Below, piece after piece: positions 49,096 through 58,194 of a stretch of DNA of 64,000 nt. This stretch comes from Corynebacterium sp. (GTDB lineage Bacteria > Actinomycetota > Actinomycetes > Mycobacteriales > Mycobacteriaceae): NCBI RefSeq assembly GCF_030152825.1, contig NZ_JASLIP010000041.1:1-64000 (forward strand), in the 5' to 3' direction. Positions within the stretch are counted from its first letter, which is position 1. Every line of letters starts with the position of its first letter. Made by a program: the position numbers and the translations under genes. The notes beneath the pieces are model-generated. The model worked only from the letters and a program-made list of their open reading frames with translations. It had not been told where the DNA came from and made no database searches.

Positions 49096-50046
49096 TTAGA
49101 TGGGCTGCTGCACGAGGTCGCGCACCCAATTGGTGATCCACTCCGGCGCAGTCATCCCATCGACGACGTCGCGGTTCGTGTCGTAGTGCGCATGGATGCC
49201 GTTGGATCCCACCAGATCCTTCGCCCGGGACACCGCGTTACCGATCGTCGGCGGCGCGTCGCAGACAGTATCGCCGGCAGCACAGAAGTTCTTCACGCGG
49301 TCATTGAGCTCGCCGAAACCATCCGGGCGCCCGCCGCGCATCGTCGCCCCTGGCACGATGGGCTGCACGAGGGCGTTGACGGCGTGGAGCGCAACCTCCG
49401 CACCGATGCCGGTGTTCTTCTTATTGCCCACGAGCTCGCCGTGCTGTGGTTCCTGACGACCATCCGCAATCAGCGCGACACCGGCAATCAGGGACGGGTC
49501 CACCGGGCCGCGGTGATTACCGATATTCGACGCCAGGTCACCGGCGATGACCGCACCCTGGCTGAACCCGACGAGGACGAACTTCGTGGCCGGGCACTTC
49601 TCGTGCGTCGCCTGAATCTCCCCGACGGCGCGCCCCAGGCCCTGCTTGCGGGAGTCGTCGTAGCTCATCTCGTGCTGCGCGTTGAAGTTCCGGAACTGCG
49701 CGGTATAGGGCACCGTGTGGATCTTCACGCGCTCCGGGTTGGTCTGCTCCTGCAGGGGTTGGGTGACGTGCAGCAGCAGGGAGCGGGGGTTGGCCGTCGG
49801 GTTCACCGGGTCGTCGTCCGCCTTGGACTCCCAAGTACCGGGCAGGGCGATGACCTCGTAGTCAATGCAGCCCGGCGGGTTCGGACTCGCCTCGCGGCCC
49901 GGCTTCCCGGAGCCCTCGTTGGAGCCGGGCCCGCCGAAGCCGCCCTTCCCATCGGTACCCAGCCAGGAGCCGATGCCGGCGATGATGAGCACCAGGAGCA
50001 CCACCAGGCCGATGATCGTCACGGTTTTGCCGATTGGCTTGCGCAT
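49096..50046 (-). CDS. Cutinase-like membrane-anchored lipase (Rv3802c/Culp6-like)
   Basis: Product of 316 aa. An N-terminal membrane helix (TVTIIGLVVLLVLIIAGIGSWL) and a Gly/Ser/Pro linker precede the cutinase alpha/beta-hydrolase domain: nucleophile Ser in VLVGFSQGAVIAGDLA, Asp in DTVCDAPPTIGN and His in GIHAHYDTNRDV. Rv3802c is an essential phospholipase/thioesterase of M. tuberculosis lying beside fadD32, and this gene holds the same place. The start at 50046 keeps the gene clear of its neighbour and has GGAGG 11 nt upstream; an ATG at 50091 would overlap it by 20 nt. Confidence 0.88.
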   Translation of the reverse strand: MRKPIGKTVTIIGLVVLLVLIIAGIGSWLGTDGKGGFGGPGSNEGSGKPGREASPNPPGCIDYEVIALPGTWESKADDDPVNPTANPRSLLLHVTQPLQEQTNPERVKIHTVPYTAQFRNFNAQHEMSYDDSRKQGLGRAVGEIQATHEKCPATKFVLVGFSQGAVIAGDLASNIGNHRGPVDPSLIAGVALIADGRQEPQHGELVGNKKNTGIGAEVALHAVNALVQPIVPGATMRGGRPDGFGELNDRVKNFCAAGDTVCDAPPTIGNAVSRAKDLVGSNGIHAHYDTNRDVVDGMTAPEWITNWVRDLVQQPI

Positions 50047-50071
50047 TATTCTTCTTTCCTCCCGGCCACGC

Positions 50072-50653
50072 TTAGCGGCAGAGGTTTTCATCCGCGGCGG
50101 TGCGCAGATCCTTCATCATGGATTCGAACTTCTGGGTGAGGGCGTCGTCCCCCTTGGGCGCATCGACGAGCCCCTGGGCGAGCATCTGACCGGCCGCGAC
50201 ACCGATCAGCGGGGTATCCGATTCGCGGCAGTGGTGGTAGCCGGCAGCGATGATCTGCGACTCGATGGCGTTGCGGCTCGCTTCGTCCACCTTGTCGAAG
50301 TACACGCCGGACTTCTCCAGGGCCGCGAGGAAGTGCTCCTCCCCCTCGCTGCGGTCGTCACCCTCGGGGACGTCGTCGACCTCCTCGACGGCACCGTCCT
50401 GCGCACCCTTGCCGGTCGCACCGTGGTCGCCGGAAGACGCGCCCTCATCCTTGGAGTCGTCCTTATCCTTGCTCTTATCGTCGCCCTTGTCCGGCTTCGC
50501 GGATGCGGAGACGCTCGGCACGGCGGTGTTATCGGCCTGCTCCGAGTTGTCGACGGTGCTGCCCGTGCCGCATGCGCTGGCCGCGCCGAGGAGGGTCAGG
50601 CTCGCCAGGATGGCTAGCGGCCGCCGCATCGTTGGGAGGCTGGTCTTTCGCAC
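50072..50653 (-). CDS. Putative lipoprotein with DUF732-like domain
   Basis: Product of about 193 aa. A signal sequence ends at ASAC, an acceptable lipobox, so lipid anchoring is likely. A strongly charged Asp/Lys/Ser spacer follows, and a C-terminal domain (FLAALEKSGVYFDKVDEAS...GYHHCRES...DENLCR) with paired cysteines as in DUF732. The GTG at 50653 is preferred because GGAAAGGAAG lies 6 nt upstream; the ATG at 50671 overlaps that site. It sits between the cutinase-like and mycolyltransferase genes and is only 25 nt from the former. Function unknown. Confidence 0.72.
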   Translation of the reverse strand: MRKTSLPTMRRPLAILASLTLLGAASACGTGSTVDNSEQADNTAVPSVSASAKPDKGDDKSKDKDDSKDEGASSGDHGATGKGAQDGAVEEVDDVPEGDDRSEGEEHFLAALEKSGVYFDKVDEASRNAIESQIIAAGYHHCRESDTPLIGVAAGQMLAQGLVDAPKGDDALTQKFESMMKDLRTAADENLCR

Positions 50654-50766
50654 AGTGCGCTTCCTTTCCATTGGCGCCGGAATTCGGCGGGTCAGCCATA
50701 TTACGACCCCGCCGGGGCTGGGGCTAGTAGCCAGGCGCGGTGAACGGATTGACTAGTTAAAACGAT

Positions 50767-50820
50767 ACCGGGCACCGGGGGAGAGCGCTGGTGCACGCGC
50801 CGCCCCTCCTGGTGCCCGGT
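50767..50820 (-). terminator. Terminator of the cop1-like gene
   Basis: ACCGGGCACC / GGTGCCCGGT perfect 10-bp stem with a 34-nt GC-rich loop that can pair further. On the minus strand it is followed by ATCGTTTTAA. Confidence 0.65.
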
Positions 50821-50862
50821 CTGCCGGGTTTTATCTTCCCGGCCCCGCCCTATGGGTGAGTG

Positions 50863-52803
50863 TTACTTCTTGACGATCTTGCCGTTGACCTGCTGGATCT
50901 CGCCATTCTGGAAGCGCACGACCTCGCCGCCCGCTGGGATCGAGACCTGGTCAGAGACTGGCAGGCCGTACTTGCCCTGCTCGTACTTCTCCTCGCCCCA
51001 GGCGTCGAAGATCGCGCCCTTGTAGATGATGTGAGCGCCGGTTTGCGGAGACCAGTAGATGTAGCCGCCGGTGAACTCGGAGAACTTACCCTTCTTGTTC
51101 GGCAGATCCATCTCGCCGGTGACCGGGAAGCCCAGCTTGGACTCCGGGCCCTTGGCTGCCATGTACTTCTTGGCGATCTCGCCCTGGACGTACTGGGTCT
51201 TGCCGTCCTTGTCGCGGGTGATGACGCCGTTCTGGAAGCGCTGCACCCAGCCGTCGCCGACCTTCTCGGCGTTCGCCACTGGGTAGCCGAGCGGGCCGTT
51301 CTCGTAGCCCTTCTTGCCCCAGGTACGCATGATGTCCTTCTTCACCGCGTAGGCGCCGGTCTCGTGGGTCCAGTAGATGTTGCCGTGCTCGAACTCGACG
51401 AAGCGGCCGCGGCCGTTGGAGATCTTATGCTCCTCGCTCTTCGGGTAGCCGAGCCAGGAGTGGGTTGCGCCCATCTCCACGTAGCGGGCACCGATGCGGC
51501 CCCACAGGAAGTGGGCGCCGGTGTCCGGGTGCCAGTAGGCGCGGCCGGAGCGGTAGTCCTGGACCTTGCCGCCGCGGGCGGCGTCGTATTCGCCGGAGAC
51601 GCAAGCGCCGATCTGGGCGCCGATCTGCGGGTTGGCCTTCAGCGCATCGCCGATCGCACCGCCAACAACACACCGCGCTCCGCGGTCGCCCTCTGGCAGG
51701 GAGAGCGCGTTAGCGATCTTCGGCCACGCCTGGGTCATCTCGAACTGCCAGTACGGCCAGTTGTGGATGCCGGAGTTGCGGAAGTGGGCGGTGACATTCA
51801 CGCCCTTCTTCTTGGCCTCCTTGAGGAACGTCTGGGTGGTCAGGCGGGACATGACCTCCAGGCCGATACCGGCCGGGCTATTCTCCTCCGGGCTGCCCGG
51901 GGTGCCGTTACCGGCGGAGACGTACACGGACATATCTTTCAGCAGGCCAACGCCCAGCTTCGGGTCGTGCTCGTACCAGTCCTTGGAGCCGAATGGGCCC
52001 CACATCTTCTGCGCGTCGTAGCCGCCACCGTCCTGCGTGGCGTAGGCGATGCCCTGCGGCATGCCCGGGGAGGTGGTGTCCAGGTAGCCGGAGAAGGAGC
52101 CGACGAACTTCCACATCTTCGGGAAGCGCTGCGCGAGGTTCATCGCCGCGGTGCCGCCCATGGACAGGCCGACGATCGCGCGGTCCTCGGTGCTACGCCA
52201 GCCCTCGCGCAGGACAGCCGGGAGCTCGTTGACGAGGAAGCTCTCCCACTTGTAGTGCTTGCCGTTATCCGGCTGCTGCCAGTCGGTGTAGAAGGAGGAC
52301 TCGCCGCCAACCGGGAGGACGACGTTGACGTTCTTGTCCGCGTAGAAGTTCGCGATATTCGTGGACAGGGTCCAGCCGGACTCGTCCTCACGGGCGCGCA
52401 GGCCGTCGAGGGCCCAGACGGTCGGGAACTTCTGGTTCGGCTTGGAGTACCAGTCGCGAGCCAGCAGGATCTGGACCTTGACCGGCTTGCCCGGCATGGC
52501 GGCAGAGTTGATGTAGACGTTCGCCCAGCGGTCGGTGATCCACTCGACCTTGTCCACGGACACGCCCTCCGGCAGGCCCGGGAGGTTCTGCTCGGTCACG
52601 CGCACCGGCTCACGCGCCGGAACGTTGTCAGGCTCAAGGTAGCCAGTGCCGGAGCCAGGGCCGCTGGAGCCGGCCAGGCCGCCGGCAGGGCTCTGCGCGT
52701 TGGCGGCTGGCATCAGCGGCAGAGCGAGAGCCGCGGCCAGCGGCAGGGCAAGCGTCGCCTTCCCCAGACGGGAGGGGCGGGGGAGTTTCGCAGCAATGCG
52801 CAT
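50863..52803 (-). CDS. cop1: Trehalose corynomycolyltransferase with C-terminal LGFP repeats (Cop1/PS1-like)
   Basis: Product of 646 aa. Signal peptide cleaved near AANA-Q. The Ag85-type esterase domain (about 75-370) has the Ser nucleophile in VGLSMGGTAAMNLA and the His in SGIHNWPYWQFEM. The C-terminal 240 residues contain four to five LGFP-type repeats (SWLGYPKSEE, GPLGYPVANA, KLGFPVTGEM, KYGLPVSDQV), which bind cell-wall arabinogalactan. This is the architecture of C. glutamicum Cop1/PS1. It transfers corynomycolate from TMM to arabinogalactan or another TMM. AAGGAAG precedes the ATG at 52803; an upstream 42-residue extension is unsupported. Confidence 0.93.
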   Translation of the reverse strand: MRIAAKLPRPSRLGKATLALPLAAALALPLMPAANAQSPAGGLAGSSGPGSGTGYLEPDNVPAREPVRVTEQNLPGLPEGVSVDKVEWITDRWANVYINSAAMPGKPVKVQILLARDWYSKPNQKFPTVWALDGLRAREDESGWTLSTNIANFYADKNVNVVLPVGGESSFYTDWQQPDNGKHYKWESFLVNELPAVLREGWRSTEDRAIVGLSMGGTAAMNLAQRFPKMWKFVGSFSGYLDTTSPGMPQGIAYATQDGGGYDAQKMWGPFGSKDWYEHDPKLGVGLLKDMSVYVSAGNGTPGSPEENSPAGIGLEVMSRLTTQTFLKEAKKKGVNVTAHFRNSGIHNWPYWQFEMTQAWPKIANALSLPEGDRGARCVVGGAIGDALKANPQIGAQIGACVSGEYDAARGGKVQDYRSGRAYWHPDTGAHFLWGRIGARYVEMGATHSWLGYPKSEEHKISNGRGRFVEFEHGNIYWTHETGAYAVKKDIMRTWGKKGYENGPLGYPVANAEKVGDGWVQRFQNGVITRDKDGKTQYVQGEIAKKYMAAKGPESKLGFPVTGEMDLPNKKGKFSEFTGGYIYWSPQTGAHIIYKGAIFDAWGEEKYEQGKYGLPVSDQVSIPAGGEVVRFQNGEIQQVNGKIVKK

Positions 52804-52942
52804 GTGTTTTCTTCCTTGTGTCCTTGTGAACGTCAATAAAACGGCCGAGATCCAGGCTGGTAGTTCCCAGTCGAAGCGGGTTCCCCTCCCGCTTCGTCCT
52901 GGGTTGCTCGCCAGCCTCAATAGCCACAAAGCCTAAAGCTTC

Positions 52943-52957
52943 ACTTAAGGCTTAAGT
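52943..52957. promoter_or_regulatory. Perfect 7-1-7 palindrome upstream of the cop1-like gene
   Basis: ACTTAAG-G-CTTAAGT overlaps a minus-strand TAAACT (52955-52960) that looks like a -10 element. A second pair, AAGCCT (52930-52935) and AGGCTT (52948-52953), is nested with it. Placement over the probable promoter about 140 nt before the start codon suggests an operator. Confidence 0.5.
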
Positions 52958-53026
52958 TTACTGTTTCGTTAGGGCTTGTAAAGCACACTCGACGGCAACT
53001 CGCAGAAAAGTTTCCGAGACACAAAG

Positions 53027-53064
53027 AAAGGGGCGCTTCCTCGATGGAGAGGAAGCGCCCCTTT
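53027..53064. terminator. Bidirectional-looking terminator between the two mycolyltransferase genes
   Basis: 16-bp perfect stem (AAAGGGGCGCTTCCTC and its complement) with a 6-nt loop. It is followed by TTCT on the + strand and TTCTTTG on the minus strand. It ends the transcript of the upstream mycolyltransferase, so cop1 has its own promoter. Confidence 0.85.
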
Positions 53065-53128
53065 TTCTATAGAGCCAGGGTGTTCAGCCACTCACGGGAG
53101 AACACGATCCCATCAGGCTCGAACCGGA

Positions 53129-54145
53129 CTAAGCGCCCAGTGCGCGCAGGATATGCGGGCGAGCCTTGCTGAGCTCGGCACCCCAGTTATTCCAGTTGTG
53201 AACACCGTTAAAGGGGTAACTGACAACTGGATTGATGCCAGCGGCTCGGGCAGCAAGCTCGAACTTGCCAGTAGAGCTACGGGCGAAGAATTCCAGCATG
53301 ACCGCGCTAGCCCCGACCACGGGATTGTTCACAAAGTTAATGTCCGGCGTCGGCGCACCCTGGGCGGAAGAAAGGTACATCGGCAGGCCCCGCAGGCGGC
53401 CCACATTCAGGGTCGGATCGTTACGGAAGCGACCCGGGCTAGCCGGCGGGCCCCACATGTTCTCAACGCGAGCACCCGGGCCGGAAGAATCCTTCATCGA
53501 GTAGTCCATCGCGAAGTACATGCCGGGGAGGGTCGGGTTCAGGTAACCGGACATCGAGGTCACCTGCTTGAACTGGTTGCGGTGCCACGCGGCGAGGTTC
53601 ATCGCGGCCATCGCACCCATGGACAGGCCGACCACAGAGTTATTGGTGCGGGAGACGCCAAACTCGCGGGCCAGGTAATTCGGCAGCTCACGGGTCAGGA
53701 AGGTCTCCCAGCGCGGCTTGCGCGGGCCATTAGTGCCGCCCCAGTGACCTTGCCAATCGGCATAGAACTGACCCTTGCCACCGACCGGCATAGCGATGGT
53801 GACGTTGTCGTTGACGAATTTGCGTGGAGCGTGCCCCAGCTCCACCCAATCGCTGTAGTGCTCTGGAGCGCGCAGACCGTCCAGGAAGTAGATGCCGGCG
53901 CTGCCGCCACGGGAGGCAGCCTGGATCTGGACCTTGATCTTCTGGCCCATCGACGGCGAACTGACCCAGCAGTCCTGCACGTAGTACTTGTACGGGGACC
54001 AGGTGCAGCCCGGGCGCAGCACGCCACGGGTATCGGCCGAAGCCTGCGGCGCAACTACGGTCGCCATGCCGAGCGCAGTAGCAATGGCCACCAGCACTGC
54101 TGTGAGGCGCTTGCCCATAACCATGGAGCTCATTTTAAGGTTCAT
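53129..54145 (-). CDS. cmt: Trehalose corynomycolyltransferase (Ag85-type, Cmt)
   Basis: Product of 338 aa. Signal peptide with cleavage near ASA-DT. The alpha/beta-hydrolase has the Ser nucleophile in VVGLSMGAMAAMNLA and the catalytic His in NGVHNWNNWGAEL; DGLRAPEHYSDW and the N-terminal Cys pair (PGCTW, VQDCW) are typical of corynebacterial enzymes. It makes trehalose dicorynomycolate or mycolates arabinogalactan. GAGGGA lies 6 nt before the ATG. It occupies the position of cmt2 in C. glutamicum. Confidence 0.93.
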   Translation of the reverse strand: MNLKMSSMVMGKRLTAVLVAIATALGMATVVAPQASADTRGVLRPGCTWSPYKYYVQDCWVSSPSMGQKIKVQIQAASRGGSAGIYFLDGLRAPEHYSDWVELGHAPRKFVNDNVTIAMPVGGKGQFYADWQGHWGGTNGPRKPRWETFLTRELPNYLAREFGVSRTNNSVVGLSMGAMAAMNLAAWHRNQFKQVTSMSGYLNPTLPGMYFAMDYSMKDSSGPGARVENMWGPPASPGRFRNDPTLNVGRLRGLPMYLSSAQGAPTPDINFVNNPVVGASAVMLEFFARSSTGKFELAARAAGINPVVSYPFNGVHNWNNWGAELSKARPHILRALGA

Positions 54146-54207
54146 GAAAAATCCCTCAAAGACGAATAACTAACGGCATGACGTTATCAAATCTTTATCT
54201 GACACGC

Positions 54208-54222
54208 CATACCGTTCGTATG
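54208..54222. promoter_or_regulatory. CATAC-N5-GTATG palindrome upstream of cmt
   Basis: CATACCGTTCGTATG is a 5-5-5 inverted repeat in the 108-bp AT-rich region between ubiA and cmt, about 65 bp before the cmt start codon. It may be a regulator-binding site; no match to a known operator. Confidence 0.35.
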
Positions 54223-54253
54223 AAAACTTTTGTTTTGGAAACTCTCTTGGGTA

Positions 54254-55306
54254 TTAGAAAGCCGGAACCACGTAGACCGCGATGCCGATCGTCACCAGCC
54301 AGGCCAGCGCCAACACCTGCAAAGCGCGGTCGTTGAGCGCGATTTCATCCGGTGCCCCGCCGTCCCCCCGGTCCACATCGGCCGCGTAACGCAAGATCGC
54401 CACCGTGAACGGAACCATCGAGATCTGGTACCACACCGCGGCCGCACCGCTGACCTGCTGGGAGAGATCGAAGCCCCAGAGCGCGTAGCTCAGCACCACG
54501 GCCGTCGCGGCCAGCGTCCACACGAAGCGCAGGTAGGTCGGGGTGTAGCTTTCCAGGGACTTGCGGATCTTCGCGCCAGAGCGCAGGGAGAGCTTCAGCT
54601 CCGCGTAGCGCTTACCCGCCGCCATGAACAGGGAACCAAAGGCCGCGACCAGCAGGAACCACTGGGACAGGATCACCCCGGCCGCCACGCCACCGGCCAT
54701 CGCGCGCAACATGAAGCCGGAGCTGACCAGGGCGATATCGATCACCGGCTGGTGCTTCCAGCCGAAGCAGTAGCCCAGCTGCAGCGCGATGTACACGGCC
54801 ACGACGATGGCCAGCCCAGGCCCGGAGCTGGCCAGGAAGGACCCGCCCACCGCCAGGGCGATGAGCACCACCGACATGATGTAGGCCAGCGAGACCGGCA
54901 GCACACCAGCAGCGATCGGCCGGAAGCGCTTCGTCGGGTGCTGGCGGTCGGCCTCGACGTCGCGGGCGTCGTTGATGAGGTAGATGGAGGACGCGGCGAG
55001 GCAGAAGGCCACGAAGGCGATGAGGATGTCCAGCAGCACACGGCCCTGGAAGATGACGTCCCCGCCGGCCGCGACGGGCGCGGCGACGACCAGGACGTTC
55101 TTCACCCACTGCTTCGGACGCAGCGCCTTGATCATCCCGTCGAGCAGGTTCTTCGGTGGCTGCAGCTTCGCCGCCTCCACCGAGGTGCTCGTCTTCGACG
55201 CGTCATATTCCGTGCCCTCGTAGCGGCGCGCCGTCGCATCTGCCGACTCAATGCCGGAGGTATGGGGCTCGCCGCCGAAGACGGATTCTGGATCCCGATT
55301 GCTCAC
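54254..55306 (-). CDS. ubiA: Decaprenyl-phosphate phosphoribosyltransferase (DPPR synthase, UbiA family)
   Basis: Product of 350 aa: a 55-residue soluble leader and about nine membrane helices. The first Asp-rich motif is NDARDVEADRQHPTKRFRP; the second conserved region is near YCFGWKHQPVIDIALVSSGF. It transfers phosphoribose from PRPP to decaprenyl phosphate, the first committed step to decaprenyl-phosphoryl-arabinose, donor for AftD and other arabinosyltransferases. The start is GTG at 55306. It lies 45 nt after the PAP2 gene in the same direction. Confidence 0.93.
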   Translation of the reverse strand: MSNRDPESVFGGEPHTSGIESADATARRYEGTEYDASKTSTSVEAAKLQPPKNLLDGMIKALRPKQWVKNVLVVAAPVAAGGDVIFQGRVLLDILIAFVAFCLAASSIYLINDARDVEADRQHPTKRFRPIAAGVLPVSLAYIMSVVLIALAVGGSFLASSGPGLAIVVAVYIALQLGYCFGWKHQPVIDIALVSSGFMLRAMAGGVAAGVILSQWFLLVAAFGSLFMAAGKRYAELKLSLRSGAKIRKSLESYTPTYLRFVWTLAATAVVLSYALWGFDLSQQVSGAAAVWYQISMVPFTVAILRYAADVDRGDGGAPDEIALNDRALQVLALAWLVTIGIAVYVVPAF

Positions 55307-55351
55307 TGTTACGCGTCACTCCCTGTGGAAAACAAGTGTCTTTTCAACCCG

Positions 55352-55945
55352 CTAGGCATCGCAGCCACTCAGCCGCTGCTTCAAGCGGGGGACGATCGTC
55401 TTCTGAACTGCCTTACTGGTCGTCAACCCGATAAGCGTACCGACGATCACGTCGCTCGGGTAGTGCACGCCCAAGACTAGGCGGGAAAAGCCCATCGCGG
55501 GAATGCCCGCCAGGGGCGCCTTCTTCCCGCTAAGGTCCGCCATGCTCACCAGCGCTGCGGTGGAGCTGGTGGCGTGCGAGGAGGGGAAACTCAGCTTGGA
55601 CGGGGTTCCCACGCCGATGCGAATCGCCGGGTCGTGCGGGCGGGGTCGGCGCACGATGCGCTTGATGATCACGCTCGCAGCGTGCGCGATGAAGGCGGAC
55701 ACACCCACGCCCAGCCACTCGGCCCGGCGCGGCTTATCCGCCGCTGCACCCGCTGCGGAGACTGCGAACCAGCCGAGTGCGTGCTCCCCGAAGTGGCTCA
55801 TGCCGCGCGAGATGCGCTGCACCGAGGCCAGGCTGGAGCCGCTCCCCGGCTCGCCGATCGCGTTCTGGATCGCGACCAGCGCGCGGGTCTCACCGAACGG
55901 ATCGCCCGCGACGCGACCGGCGGTCTGAGAATTTTGCGCAGCCAT
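55352..55945 (-). CDS. PAP2-family phosphatase (Rv3807c-like, DPPR 5-phosphatase)
   Basis: Product of 197 aa with the three PAP2 motifs: KRIVRRPRPHDP, LSFPSSHATSS (PSxH) and SRLVLGVHYPSDVIVG. Several hydrophobic helices place it in the membrane. In mycobacteria Rv3807c between ubiA and glfT2 is thought to remove the 5-phosphate from decaprenyl-phosphoryl-5-phosphoribose. The start codon overlaps the glfT2 stop (TAATG), so expression is coupled. Confidence 0.9.
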   Translation of the reverse strand: MAAQNSQTAGRVAGDPFGETRALVAIQNAIGEPGSGSSLASVQRISRGMSHFGEHALGWFAVSAAGAAADKPRRAEWLGVGVSAFIAHAASVIIKRIVRRPRPHDPAIRIGVGTPSKLSFPSSHATSSTAALVSMADLSGKKAPLAGIPAMGFSRLVLGVHYPSDVIVGTLIGLTTSKAVQKTIVPRLKQRLSGCDA

Positions 55946-58029
55946 TAGGCACGCTCCTTCTTCGGCGCCAGGTTGGAATCCCGGCCTGCCTTGGCCAGCT
56001 CGGAGTCCGGCTCGAAGATCTGGGCCCAGCCCTCGAGGCTCGTCAGGTACGGGTGAGCCTCGCGGTAGCGGGTGCGCAGCTCATCGAAGCGCTCCGCGAC
56101 CTGCTTCTGCAGGCGCATGGACTCGCGTGCCAGCTCCAGCATCTTGGCGCGGTCGCGCTTGCGGTAGACCACTCCCCGACCGTCAGCGGTGGTCACGGTC
56201 GCCCCGTCCACGCGGGAGAGGCTGAACCAACGGGCCTCGATCGGCGGCAGGTTGACCTGCGGGACCTCGTGGTGATGCTCATCGGCAGGCTTGGCGGTGT
56301 TGATCACCGCCTGAGTCAGGGTCTTGACCTTCGCCGGGATGCTCAGCGGGATGCGGGTAAGGTTACGCGGCCCACCGGATGGGTGCGGCAGTTCGGAAGC
56401 CGAGGGAATCACCACGGCGTCCGGGTAGCTCTTGCGCAGCGCGTTGATGCGCGGCAGGGAGGTATCCAGGATGCTAAACAGCTGCTCCGGGCCGGCCAGG
56501 AAATCCTTCATCGCCTCGTTCTGGATGGCGACGGTGGAGTACTCCAGGCACAGCAGGTGCTTGGCAGTCGCCTTTACCATCGAGGTGATGATGCCGCGGG
56601 TGCTGCCCTCGTGCTGGATGGCGGCGACGATGAGTCGGTTGCGCAGGTGGAAATAGGCCTGCCAGTCGATAGCGTCGTCCTTATCGGACCAGGCCATGTG
56701 CCAGATCGCGATGCCTGGCCAGGATGCGGTCGGGAAGCCGGCGTCCTTGGCGCGCAGGCCGAACTCGCCGTCGTCCCACTTGATGAACAGTGGCAGCGGC
56801 TGGCCGATGGTGTCCGCGACCACGCGCGGGATCATGCACATCCACCAGCCGTTGTAGTCGACGTCGATGCGGCGGTGCAGATCTCGGGAGTCGATCTCCT
56901 CGCCGGAGGCGTTCTTGCCATAGGAGCCGCGGTCGCGCAGCGGGTGCTTGTAGAAGTCGTGGTCGTAGTGGGTGTGGGGTGCTGCGGTCCACATGAAGGA
57001 GCCGCGGTCGATGACCTCACCCATGGTGTGTAGGTGGCTGCGCTCCTGCAGGTTCAGCATCTGGCCGCCGATCAGCATCGGGGAGCGTGCGTAGCGGGCA
57101 GCCGCCAGGGAGCGCAGGACGGAGTCCGGCTCGATCTGGATGTCGTCGTCCATGTAGAGGATGAACGGGCTGGAGGTGCCGCGCTCGGCGTGGCGGGCCT
57201 CGTACATAATGCGGGAGTAGCCGCCGGAGCCGCCGAGGTTGCCCTGCTGGACGATGCGCAGCTTGTCGCCGAAGTGCTCGCTGACGGCCGGGAAACCGGG
57301 CTCGTCGGCCGGGTGCTTGTCGCCCTGGTCAGGCATGATGACCGCCTCGATGACCTTGCCGACCTCCGGATCGGAAGCCAGCGCCTCGAGGGCGGCGACG
57401 GCATCTGCCGGACGATTGAAGGTCGGGATGCCGACGGTGACGCGCGGCTCGGCGGCGGGCAGCTTGTCGCCCGGGTTCAGGTGGGTCTCGGCGGCGGTGT
57501 CGGCGTCACGCACGACGGCCGGGGACTGCAGAACCTGGCCTTCGGCGGGCTTCGTGGCGTACCAGCCGGCGGAGTGGACGGTGGTCTCGGACTCGCAGGT
57601 CAGGTCAAACCAGATCCAGCCGCCGTCCTCGAAGGGGGCCAGGGAGACGGTGAACTCCGCGGTACCGTGGCCCTTCTCGTCGACGTCGACGTCCGCGCCG
57701 GTGACGGCGATGCGGGAGCCGTCGATCTTGGAGCGGTAGATGTCCACGCGGGCCTCGCCGGTCAGCTCAATGCGCAGCTGAACCTCGTCCAGCTGGGACC
57801 AGCGGCGCCAGTAGGAGGCGGGGAAGGCGTTGAAGTATGTCTCGAAGGAGATCTCCGCGCCGGCCGGGATGCGGCACTCGGTGCGGGACAGCGCGGTGAC
57901 GCGGCCGGTGGTCGTGGACTCGTTTTCCACGATGTAGAGGCTGCGGACGTCGCGCGGCTCGCCTCGCTTCGGCATGATGATGCGTGCGAGGCGGGTATCG
58001 TCAAAATTTTTGCTGGAGTGTCCAGTCAT
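55945..58029 (-). CDS. glfT2: Galactofuranosyltransferase GlfT2
   Basis: Product of 694 aa. An N-terminal beta-rich domain precedes a GT-A domain with VTVGIPTFNRPADAV, the metal-binding DDD in ILYMDDDIQIEPDS and the catalytic region WDDGEFGLRAKDAG...GIAIWHMAW. A C-terminal helical domain follows. It polymerises alternating beta-(1-5)/(1-6) galactofuranose from UDP-Galf made by Glf. The ribosome site is weak (GAAGG 15 nt upstream). It heads a unit with the PAP2 and ubiA genes. Confidence 0.95.
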   Translation of the reverse strand: MTGHSSKNFDDTRLARIIMPKRGEPRDVRSLYIVENESTTTGRVTALSRTECRIPAGAEISFETYFNAFPASYWRRWSQLDEVQLRIELTGEARVDIYRSKIDGSRIAVTGADVDVDEKGHGTAEFTVSLAPFEDGGWIWFDLTCESETTVHSAGWYATKPAEGQVLQSPAVVRDADTAAETHLNPGDKLPAAEPRVTVGIPTFNRPADAVAALEALASDPEVGKVIEAVIMPDQGDKHPADEPGFPAVSEHFGDKLRIVQQGNLGGSGGYSRIMYEARHAERGTSSPFILYMDDDIQIEPDSVLRSLAAARYARSPMLIGGQMLNLQERSHLHTMGEVIDRGSFMWTAAPHTHYDHDFYKHPLRDRGSYGKNASGEEIDSRDLHRRIDVDYNGWWMCMIPRVVADTIGQPLPLFIKWDDGEFGLRAKDAGFPTASWPGIAIWHMAWSDKDDAIDWQAYFHLRNRLIVAAIQHEGSTRGIITSMVKATAKHLLCLEYSTVAIQNEAMKDFLAGPEQLFSILDTSLPRINALRKSYPDAVVIPSASELPHPSGGPRNLTRIPLSIPAKVKTLTQAVINTAKPADEHHHEVPQVNLPPIEARWFSLSRVDGATVTTADGRGVVYRKRDRAKMLELARESMRLQKQVAERFDELRTRYREAHPYLTSLEGWAQIFEPDSELAKAGRDSNLAPKKERA

Positions 58030-58111
58030 ATGAGCAGGTCAAACCTTCAGATCAGACAATAGTGATAGGTAATCGACCCTATTATTCCCCACGACCCGCC
58101 CCTGATGGCAG

Positions 58112-58169
58112 TACGCCACGGCCTGCACCGGCTTTCTCGCTGTGGAGTTCCGGTGCGGGCCGTGGCGTA
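58112..58169 (-). terminator. Long hairpin after the SGNH-like gene
   Basis: 20-bp arms (TACGCCACGGCCTGCACCGG and its complement with one mismatch) around an 18-nt loop, between the SGNH-like stop codon and the glfT2 promoter region. Confidence 0.75.
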
Positions 58170-58194
58170 TGTGCGCGGGTGCTGCCCTGGTGGA

